64,000 bases of DNA, from contig NMRA01000144.1 in NCBI GenBank assembly GCA_002633005.1, positions 546,248 through 610,247 of the forward strand, in the 5' to 3' direction. Numbering within the stretch: the first letter of the stretch is position 1; each line of letters opens with the position of its first letter. The translations under genes were made by a program, and so were the position numbers. The notes under the pieces were generated by a model. It did no database searches, was not told the origin of the DNA, and was given only the letters and a program-made list of their open reading frames with translations. Shown here piece after piece: positions 9,601 to 17,538 of the stretch. The DNA comes from Phoronis australis. Its lineage: Eukaryota; Phoronida; Phoronidae.

Positions 9601-11348
9601 CCATTTTAAAAGTGATCTTCTTTGCATTCTGTGCTTAATCACGTCGCAAAGCGTGATTTTTTTTCGCGTGCAATTTTATTACTTTAAAGGAGTATGCCAC
9701 CCAAAAAAACAATCTATTTTGTATCAATTTAGATCGAGTAGTTCTACTCGATAACGGCAGGTTTGGTTGCGTTACCTGTCACCTCACGGCAGACGGAGGC
9801 GTTGAACTTATCCAATGACGTAATTGGTTTCACATGCAATCTGTTCAGCAGTACACAACACGGGTTAGTGGTGTCAGCTTCTCGCTTGAATTCATCGTTT
9901 AACACCAATAAGTCATCAAACTTCGATGTAAAACCCTTAAAAATACACCGAGTTCTCATAAAAACCCTTAGAGATAAAATCAATTATTAAACTTGTACCT
10001 CCTAAAGATTCATATTTTGAGAAATTAATCATTCGTAAGCAGTCGAGCTTTGCCGGTTGCAGACTGCCTTGAATTCCCCCTGTACATGATGCTGATCTAT
10101 GATAGTGAGTCAACTGGAACAAAACATGTTTGTGTGTCTAGGACACAGTTTGACTGCTGCAGCGGCTTACATACATGCCACTGGGGCATATGTCCAAATG
10201 GGCCCCCTGAAACCAATGTGAACCCACAATGTGGCCAATCTCCTGAGGGTTCAGACATCTGTGTTGTCCAGAACAGCATTCTTTAAACTTCAGATTCGAA
10301 CTTAAACAAGGAATAACAAGTACTTCATAGGATCTAAGGCTTTAGAAATATTTTATTTCCTTGGGGTTTGTTTGCCTTGTGGAGTTTTTGTAAATTTTGA
10401 ATGTTTTCTTGCTTGTTGTTGAAGCCATGTTGTGGTCCTGTTTTGAATAATGTTATCTTAGTTATCGTGATATTTGACACTTCTTTAAAATTAAAATAAA
10501 CCACAAAAATGTGAATCTTACCACTCTCTTTAATAAGTGTGTCCTGGTGTACTTTATGTTGAGAATAAATACGTTACTGTAATTCTCCACTTATTTTGCA
10601 TTAAAATAATTTCTAAAATTGTCATTTTTACAAGTTTCAATGGCTGATTATCTTATTGCAGATAATGGAAGCTTTTCTTAATGTTGTTTTATGACCTCTA
10701 CACACAGCAAGAAGTGCTTAGCAGTGGACTAAATTTTTCTTAACCTTTATTTTTGTGGAGAAATTTGACTATTATTTCACCTGTCGGTTATATTGTGTTC
10801 CAAAATAAGTGAAGAATTTCTGTAACATTGTTAACAGGACACTATTCAGAATCTTGTTTTATTGTTACCACAATGTCTGTGGTTACAGAGGGCTGATCAC
10901 TGTTGAGGGTGGCTATGGAGATAAGGTGAGTTGCCATTAGCTACTCTGGTTTGATTGACATGTTACTGTGGTATCTTGTTTGAAATTACACAATGTCCTG
11001 CTGTGATTGTGACTAAGTTACTCAGTGGCTTGCCCATCTTTGCCCTAAAGAATGTTTTCACAAGCTGAGTCTCAAGTTTATTAATCTGGCTGAATGCCAA
11101 ACCACTCTTAGTTTAGTTAAATGTGATCAGTAGTTCATAAGGATTAAGTATTCATTTTCATTATTTTAAAGAGCTGCGTTTTTAATAACAATTCTTTGCA
11201 GATAAAAACCTTACAGTTGGAAAATGCTGCTTTGAGAACAACGGTGCATGTTCTTAATGAGAAGGTAGACACGTTAGAAAAATTTAAAGCTGCAGCATCC
11301 CGGCAGCTCGAGCTATGCATAAGGCAATGCATAGGCGACCATCTTTAA
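6527..11348 (+). CDS. Tentative small secreted coiled-coil protein gene (exons 6527-6614, 7655-7741, 10891-10925, 11202-11348)
   Basis: Exon 1 starts at ATG right after a ttttcag acceptor and encodes a typical signal peptide (MTLPRVLVPLITVLLVPNCSA) and a CxxxxxC pair; it ends CAAG|gtatat in phase 1. Exon 2 (tgttttag|GATC ... GTTC|gtaagg) continues in phase as GSPTKFSGTFGPCSVDTTAY with an N-V-T glycosylation site, and again ends in phase 1. A short exon (cagag|GGCTGATC ... AAG|gtgagt) fits that phase and ends in phase 0. The last exon (ttctttgcag|ATAAAA) encodes a Leu/Val heptad coiled coil (IKTLQLENAALRTTVHVLNE) ending CIRQCIGDHL. The product is about 117 residues, extracellular by inference and possibly disulphide-linked through the C-terminal CxxxC. 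Joining is by phase only; an extra exon at 10063-10104 is possible. Family not recognised. Confidence 0.4.
6634..6963. mobile_element. hAT-like MITE with 5-bp target duplication CAATG
   Basis: Left end CAGTGGCGGATTTAGG with a G run, right end ATCCTGGATCCGCCCCTG with a C run. An exact 5-bp duplication CAATG flanks it (6629-6633 and 6964-6968). Ends of this type are usual for hAT elements, and a 5-bp duplication suggests a hAT5-like subgroup. Non-coding. It sits at the start of the first intron of the tentative secreted gene. Confidence 0.75.
7655..7741 (+). CDS. Exon 2 of tentative secreted gene
   Basis: Flanked by tgttttag and gtaagg. In the phase set by exon 1 it reads 28 codons without a stop, including SGTFGPCSVDTTAYVNVTAS. 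The other two frames contain stops. Confidence 0.45.
7742..9687. other. Intronic/intergenic DNA without recognised genes
   Basis: AT-rich. No conserved coding pattern. The 94-codon open frame at 8608 shows no domain or splice context. At 9316-9610 are a palindrome-bearing repeat (gattccgcggaat at 9319) and a CAATGAG/CTCATTG inverted pair around an (AT)n stretch. Confidence 0.35.
9688..9964. mobile_element. Kolobok-like element, isolated terminal fragment
   Basis: Begins TTAA|AGGAGTATGCCACCC and matches the reverse complement of the right end of the 43580-45224 element for about 280 bp, including gatcgagtagttctactcg, ccaatgacgt and acaccgagttctta. The opposite terminus is not found downstream, so only one end survives. 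The open frames on both strands here are not genes. Confidence 0.75.
10063..10287 (+). CDS. Possible Cys-rich exon (unassigned)
   Basis: After ggttgcag the frame reads CLEFPLYMMLIYDSESTGTK, then CVSRTQFDCCSGLHTCHWGI, PNGPPET and a further Cys-rich tail to TAA at 10285-10287. The high Cys content (about ten Cys in 74 residues) and acceptor suggest an exon of a secreted protein. Phase would allow it to follow the exon at 7655. However, the gtgagt donor inside it at 10105 would shorten it to 42 bp. Homology not recognised. Confidence 0.25.
10891..10925 (+). CDS. Short exon of tentative secreted gene
   Basis: 35 bp between cagag and gtgagt. Reads (R)LITVEGGYGDK in the phase supplied by exon 2 and delivers phase 0 to the coiled-coil exon. 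Short, so support is limited to phase and splice sites. Confidence 0.35.
11202..11348 (+). CDS. Terminal coiled-coil exon of tentative secreted gene
   Basis: Strong acceptor ttctttgcag. 48 codons to TAA with heptad-spaced L/V residues (L-Q-L-E-N-A-A-L ... V-L-N-E-K-V ... L-E-K-F). It ends with two Cys three residues apart, a pattern that often cross-links coiled-coil oligomers. Confidence 0.5.
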   Translation: MKTLQLENAALRTTVHVLNEKVDTLEKFKAAASRQLELCIRQCIGDHL

Positions 11349-12273
11349 AGTATCGATAAGACGATCTCGTGTTTTCAACTATTATCATAAAGTGAAAAAG
11401 TGATCGGGATATGGTTGGCTTTTGTCAATTTTGAAATTATAATCTTATTTCACATACATATTTACCATTGTGACGGAAATTTCTAGTCATTGATTATCTT
11501 AAAGGGAAAAAATTTCACTCTTTCATGATGTTGATACCTGTTGGAATGTTCAAGACATCAGCATGCTGACCTTAGGCCTACACATTAATGTAATGAACAG
11601 TCACAGCAAATCTCTAAGATCCACTTTCTTCAGTTACTGGTCTCAATTTTGCATGAACGCGTAATGAGATTGTGTATTTTAATACAGATGTGTATGATAA
11701 TATCATTTCCAAAGACAAGATGTCGAAAATTTTATAACCAATAATATAAAAATGCTAGCATGTGGGAAAATTTTTACGTTCACTAAAATAAAATGAGGTT
11801 TATTATATGGTGTCTTTCCACCCATCCTTCCATGACAGTATTCGTCGGTAATTTTGAGCGTATGAAAATTGTATCAATATTCAGTGTTTTGTTTCTTGAA
11901 TTCGTTTTGATGTGGCTGTGCCTTGTAATTTTGTTATCCCTATTTGATATGCGCAATCAAACATTATGTTCCGAAGGCCTGTGTACAGGCATTAATTCGC
12001 TTTGCTTGGCGTCAGTCACGATTGAGTGAGCGCGCGTGAGGTATGTGTTATTGGAGAGTTTTACTAGCAGTCACCAGTAGGCCTACAGTGCCCATTCACT
12101 CTTTAACTTCTGCTATACTCACTATTGCGAGGACGCTTCTGTCTGGTATGATATGCTTTTTATTGCTGGTTCTAAGAACGACATCGAAGATCACGAGTCC
12201 TGAGCCCGGTGTCCCGCACCAACATGCACAGTAGATATCCCACATGACAGGTTCAGTCTGTCTTCGTTTACAA
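11349..12273. other. Gene-free stretch; possible 3' UTR then intergenic
   Basis: AT-rich. An aaataaaatg string at 11786 could serve as a poly(A) signal for the preceding gene. No further coding evidence. Confidence 0.3.
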
Positions 12274-12423
12274 GATCCCTATAAAGTTGTGGCCAAGTTT
12301 TCAGACCAGAACAAGAAACTGCTTCTCTTGCTCAACGTATATTTTGATGCTGCACACCATATTGCCATTGAGTTGTCTCATGGAGATGCCCTATTAAAGC
12401 AACGTGGAATGCATTTCCCATAG
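12274..12423 (+). pseudogene. Paralogous copy of the 468-617 terminal exon
   Basis: Reads DPYKVVAKFSDQNKKLLLLL and ends GDALLKQRGMHFP before TAG at 12421. Same 50-codon length as 468-617, no indel, 23 of 49 residues identical. The acceptor differs: the earlier copy has tttacag|GAC, this one tttacaaGAT, so the AG moves one base into the codon. The conserved Cys has become Leu. Either a neighbouring paralogous gene with a shifted acceptor or a decaying exon. Open length and conserved ends argue for constraint until recently. Confidence 0.5.
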
Positions 12424-13623
12424 AGTTGCACTTCTCGATTGTCTTAAGTATGCTGTTGGTACGTCGAAGTGGGATCAGTGAATTTTTTAGATTTGTAAAA
12501 AGGATACGAAACCCTGTTTTGATGATTTCTACCAGTCCTCGTTATGTTACGTACCTGCTAATCCTTCATTGGCGTCAAGGTGATTTGGAAAGGAGTTTTC
12601 AAATTTTGCTCCAAGCCTTTGAGGACTGTCGAGGGTTACAGAGCGTTATTTTGTTTCAGAGAACTGGATGGTAAATAGGCCAAAACCGGGTTTGGTATCC
12701 TTTTAACCTCAATTCATTTGTCTTGCTGATTAGGCATATTATTTACCATATAATGTAATTGCTTGCAAGTGTTCGTGGAACCAAATTATAATAATGTAGT
12801 CGTTGATATTAAGATGGGTGTGTGGTAATTTACATACTTTACTTCCTGTTTTCTGTAGTCTCGCAATTAATGAAAGATAACGGTGTTTTACACCTGGTAT
12901 CAACAACAATAGCAGAAATCTTCATGGTGCCCCTTAAAGATACTATTACCTTTACATTCACCAATTTAGAGCACAGGATAAGTATCGTCAGGCGAAATAG
13001 GTTATTAAAGTATAAATATTTAGAAACTTTCAGCCCTGTTTGTGTTTGCCTTATTTCACTAACAATTTTCATATTTTTAAGTTATCGTGGTTTCATCGGA
13101 AATTTTATTGCATATGGCGGCTGTTGAATGAGTACCCATAATGCACGAGTCAGCTGCCCCCCTCTACGGCGGCTATTTTAGGCGGTGGTGCACTACCAAA
13201 AAAATAAATTAAAACATTTGTATTAAATTCAGTTTAGTTTGAAAATATTTGGAGTTGTGTTGAATGAGCATTATTTGGGCTTAAGTTTCTAATGAACTCG
13301 AGTTTCTTTAACAGGACACTAAACTTGATATTTTGGTGATTTCGCCAAACATGTTCTGCTGGTAGTTCGCAGAAATTTTTCCTTCTTTCTTACGTGTACT
13401 ATCTTCCGTGAGAAGAAAATGCGTTGTACTAAAACATTTTATCGCAAGCTGTATTTTGTGGCGTAATCTGTACGGTCTTTTTCCATAGCCGCTCAAAGCG
13501 TTACTCAACTTATTAATTTTATAGACTGTCTAAGGAATGGCTCATACTTCTTCCAAACTTTGAAAGGGTTAACCAGGGTTAAAAGCATTGTTTGTACCAA
13601 CCATTTTCGCTATCTAAGCACTG

Positions 13624-13645
13624 ACATTATTCCGCGGAATAATGT
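13624..13645. repeat. 22-bp perfect palindrome
   Basis: ACATTATTCC GCGGAATAATGT reads the same on both strands. The core ATTCCGCGGAATAATGT recurs at about 9321, so this is a repeated element rather than a one-off. Confidence 0.75.
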
Positions 13646-14240
13646 TTCGTAGCATATTACTTCATATATGAACTTATTTGCATCATCGCGGTAACACCTT
13701 GCTGTCGTGTGCTCCGGCTTGTTATGTATATGACGTCATATGTATGCCAAGCACGGTACCCAAGCCAGTTAAGCGACAAGATTATCTGTGAAAATGTTGA
13801 ATAACCAGTAAAGTTTTATTTCATTTTAAATTTTTAAAGAAATGTCAGGACGTAAAATATACAAGTTAAAGCACTGAACCATTCAATAATATCAAAAGTT
13901 TGTCGGAAACTTAGAAACAATCCATCCGGGAATATAAAAATTGAAACATTCCCTGAACAGTTGTGCAGCAGTGCGACGTTTTAGCTTCGATGGTCTATTT
14001 TCGTGTCTTAGCTCCTGGACTGTAAATAGTAATCGAAACATTTCCCCGTTTTGATCACAGCATTGGAAAATAACGGTGGAAACTGCTGATTTGCATAACC
14101 TGAGGTAAGGACTGTATCGCAAAAAGTAGATTTTACGCTACGGCCGCGGCAGCGACAGAGTTGAAGAACGCTACGAGCAGACGATTATCTCAATAAAAAA
14201 TACATACTCGATATTAGGTCGCAATATCCTGTTTTTTTTA

Positions 14241-14282
14241 ACACTGAGAGCTAAGGTCTTAAAAGACCTTAGCTCTCAGTGT
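14241..14282. repeat. 42-bp fold-back, 20-bp perfect arms
   Basis: acactgagagctaaggtctt (14241-14260), spacer aa, then its exact reverse complement (14263-14282). No poly-T or TIR context that would name it. Confidence 0.9.
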
Positions 14283-14694
14283 AGATATACTGTATGCATC
14301 CATAACGAAACGTTTTCGTTGGATTTGAATTAGATTTTTTGGTGATTTTGTTGGCCGAGTACGCTATTTAGCTTGACCTAAAGTATTTATGAGGATCCAG
14401 ATTGAAACTTCAGCGAGGCCCAAAAATAATCGCCTGAACTCCATGCGTCGGAATTTTCATCGTTAAGTCTTTTTTGTTTTTAGAGAAGCAAAACTGTTCT
14501 TTCAGGAACGACGTCTTGGATTAATAATTTAGGTAACCAAAATGAACGAGCTTAATCAAATCACAGATTACAGGCAACATATTCGCAACTCCGACATTTT
14601 CTTGCGAAATATCCAAGAGAGGTGCCACCCTCTAAACATAGGAAAGTCAGCTTCCGGTTAGTGTATTGTGACGGTAAATTCTTGCATCTACAGA

Positions 14695-16160
14695 ACTCAT
14701 CCGGGTTACCGCCCATGCTCGGCATACAGCCCACCCTGAAATTTTTCATTTTTAAGCGCCCATGCTCGGCTTACCGCCCACCCCCATTTTTATGATCTAG
14801 ACCTCCTTAAAAGTGTGTGTGCTTTTGTGAACGTTCGTCTCGCAAAACTAAGCTTCCAAATGTGCGCAACTCGCTTGCCTTTCAATGACAATCAAACAGT
14901 TTTAGCGGAACCGGGAACTTGCCTTACTATGGCGGTAAAATAGCCGTATTCTCATGCTCTTAACTGGAGGCGACACAATTATTTCCTATGGCTCACGCGC
15001 GGAACTTGTGTCAGCATGTACTGATCACTGAGACAGCACTTGTCGAATGTATCTCATTGCCGTGAAAGAACCAACAAAGCGGTACTTGACAAGAATTTCA
15101 TGTCCGCAGCCTGCCTTTCTGGATTTCCCGTGACAGTACACGAAACATCACCATCCTGAGCAATGAAGTAAAAAAAAACACTACCACACTCGGCTGGTAC
15201 ATGACCAACGATTTTGGGAACTCCACCGACATTATTTTGGAGGCATTGTTTTGAATACAAGCAGATACGGGCCATTGTTCCATGTCTTCGTTAAACGCAT
15301 GTTTTCAATGACTCACTCCTGACACCGAAATGGAAGCGCCCAACCAAAAGCAACAGCGCAAGAAATCAACTTGTAATTAAGCGCAAGTCGAACATTCTAT
15401 CCACATCTACGTGGTCAAAAACTTTTTTTTTGAACTCTTGATTTTCCTGTTGATTTTTTACATGATGTGTTTTTGCTTTTTTACGATGTTTTGCTTCATT
15501 ATTTTCGCAGCCGACGGACCACACCTATTGGCTAATAGTAGTGTCATCCGATTGTTGAGCACGTGCTTTGAACAAATTCGGAGAGATCGGTGTTGACTGT
15601 TCAACAAGAAATATATAATTTATATGAAATGTTACATTTTTCAAACTAGGTTCAAAGTGTTTAGAAGAAAGACCGGCTGTCAATCATTAGCATGTGTTTG
15701 GTTGCCAAAGTAACTAGAGGCAGCATATCTGTACAAAATCACCTGCTTCCCATAGCAACACATGACAATCTAGCGTAGTCTTGCGTGATCTTACTTTTCT
15801 CTCAAGAAACTTGCCTACTGAAGGCACGTCTATCTGTAAGAATACCTCAGTTCCAAAACGTGACGAGCAGCGACCGAGGTAAGTAAAAACCCAATCACGC
15901 TCGGGATCACGGCGCCACTGGCGTGTGCGCTATTCGACTTCAGGCCATCGAAGTCCGTTCCTTCAATCTGCCTACGTATATTTTAACTGGCATGCTTGAA
16001 GTCCGACGTCAGTGTAGCTCCGTAAGGGTAAAATCGGTCCTTTGTGCAGCAAGCACCCACTCCCGACAAAAATTTCGATTTTAACCGCCCATGCTTGGCT
16101 TACCGCCCACCCCGTTTTTTAGATTCCCCTTAAGCGCCCTGGGCGGTAACCCGGACGAGT
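14695..16160. mobile_element. DNA transposon with ACTCRTCCGGGTTACCGCCCA ends
   Basis: 21-bp terminal inverted repeats at 14695-14715 and 16140-16160 differ at one base. Inside each end lies a direct subterminal repeat (cgcccatgctyggcttaccg) at about 14757 and 16087. No clear target duplication (caga / acgg). The interior carries a decayed HIRAN-like frame on the minus strand. Related ends occur alone at about 38740-38830 and 52060-52130. Confidence 0.65.
15054..15275 (-). pseudogene. HIRAN-like domain remnant in DNA transposon
   Basis: Minus-strand frame of 73 codons: KIVGHVPAECGSVFFYF at residues 21-37, then DGDVSCTVTGNPER at 41-54. The V-G-H-V-P ... hydrophobic run ... V-x-C-x-V-T-G series matches the C-terminal half of HIRAN-type DNA-binding domains, often seen in repetitive invertebrate reading frames. 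After residue 60 the sequence moves to another frame (EILVKYRFVGSFTA), so there is at least one frameshift. The N-terminal half is not intact. It lies between the element's inverted repeats, so it is probably the element's own gene. Confidence 0.45.
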
Positions 16161-16471
16161 ACGGTACTTTACTGTCAAGTATAGCGGACGACGTACTTGT
16201 CGGAATAAAAGCGTGCTATGTCTGTCTGCCAAGTGTCGCTAGTGAATAGCGACGTCACGGCTTATGCGTAAGACTCACAGATTTCGTCCATTGAAAAATG
16301 TACAGAGTTGACGGTCCATTTACTAATAGTCTATGATCAAATTTGGCGTTGTGCCCGCGAATTTACTTCACCAGGAGACTGCTCACCAACCGTGAAATAC
16401 GGCTTCTACCGTTGTATACGCCCTCTACCGATGTATACGTTTTGGCTCTACTTTCCGTATTTCATAGTTTT

Positions 16472-16510
16472 AATCAATGAGATAAATAGCTGCTATTTAT
16501 CTCATTGGTT
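16472..16510. repeat. 39-bp fold-back, 19-bp arms
   Basis: aatcaatgagataaatagc / t / gctatttatctcattggtt. One mismatch in the arms. The CAATGAGATAAATA half recurs at about 9558 beside an inverted CTCATTGG, suggesting a repeated fold-back element. Confidence 0.85.
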
Positions 16511-16586
16511 ATAATAACTTGACGCCACACCCCCCGTATTTTCACACATATGGGGTAAATCCTACATACATAGGAATACTTACCCG

Positions 16587-16677
16587 ATATCCTATCTCGA
16601 ATTCATTTCATCTGGTCTTGTTGGGACATTCCCAGATGAAGTGAACTCACTGATGAAATGAATTCTCGATAGGATAT
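16587..16677. repeat. 91-bp stem-loop, 26-bp outer arms
   Basis: Outer arms atatcctatctcgaattcat... (16587-16612) and 16652-16677 pair with two mismatches. An inner pair catctgg/ccagatg extends the stem. Non-coding; could be a small fold-back MITE. Confidence 0.75.
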
Positions 16678-16926
16678 GGCACTGTAGTATAACCTAAATA
16701 TCTACGCCAATCGAGGTACGTTTTGTGTGTACATCAATCGCACTGTGCTGGTAAACATGAGTTTGCCTGTTTGGAAAGCATTGTCTTGAAAAAGTCGTCA
16801 GTGCCACTCGACATACTGTGACTCGCCTCACAGTTATGCCTATAACAAATCCATTCGATAACTATAAAGAATAAAAACAACAACGGAATGTGCGGTAGGC
16901 CATGAAGTCTTTTACACAAGGGCCTT

Positions 16927-17140
16927 CAGAGGCGGATCTACAGGGGGGGTTCAGGGGGTTTAAACCCCCCCCCTTGGGACAGGATCAAAAATAAAAACTG
17001 GAAAAATCGCCAGAAAAACGAAATTAGCTACTAAAAATCCCAAAAAATCTTACACGGGAGGAGGGAAACCCTCTCGCGACCTTCCTTCCCCTCGGCGCTA
17101 CGCGCCTCGGATTCTCTCGAATCCTAACCCCCCCCCCCCT
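16927..17140. mobile_element. Truncated hAT-like element end
   Basis: CAGAGGCGGATCTACAGG followed by G/C runs, like the left end of hAT-type MITEs. No matching right end before the C-run at 17128-17140. Boundary approximate. Confidence 0.45.
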
Positions 17141-17379
17141 TACTGAAATCGTAAGTTATTCGTACAGAAAAACAACAGTACCAAACTAAATGTCACTATC
17201 ATCACATACCTAACGTAAAATCAATTGGTCAAAATTAGACCATGAAGGAACAAGGCCGGTAGTCGCTATCTGGCGGAATGACTCTGGGCCCATGGAGTTC
17301 ACGATTTGCGGGAATTTACGGTTGTAGTACCCGGCCGTCTTAACGCTCGTGTGCACGTGCTGAGCAATACGCAGACAAC

Positions 17380-17538
17380 ATGGTCGAAAGTAAAGATGCT
17401 GGCGGTAGTTCGTTCCAGAGCGTTGCACCAATAGATACAGGAAGAGAACATAAAAAGAACATCTCAAAAGAGGCTATTGGATGTCACGATGGTCTGACTC
17501 TGAAATGGTTTTCCATTGGAGATTTTGTGAGATGTCAG
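17380..17538 (+). CDS. Rolling stone-like gene, coding exon 1
   Basis: 53 codons from ATG to TGT CAG|gtaaat (strong donor, phase 0). Polar N-terminus, then LKWFSIGDFVRCQ. The last residues correspond to the family's conserved segment just before the first membrane span. This link to exon 2 over a 7.7-kb intron is inferred from phase and motif. Confidence 0.65.

Larger units (their letters stand above)
12424..14694. other. Gene-free stretch with palindromes
   Basis: No coding exon recognised; open frames of 60-100 codons here lack splice or domain support. Contains a 22-bp palindrome at about 13624-13645 and a 42-bp fold-back at 14241-14282. Confidence 0.35.

Noticed and set aside
9763-9990. 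75-codon gene and its antisense frame
   Set aside because: Both lie entirely within the non-coding terminal region of a Kolobok-like element also present at 44.95-45.22 kb.
15411-15596. Hydrophobic 61-codon frame resembling membrane spans
   Set aside because: It comes from a T-rich stretch; no start context or homologous pattern, and it lies inside the transposon.
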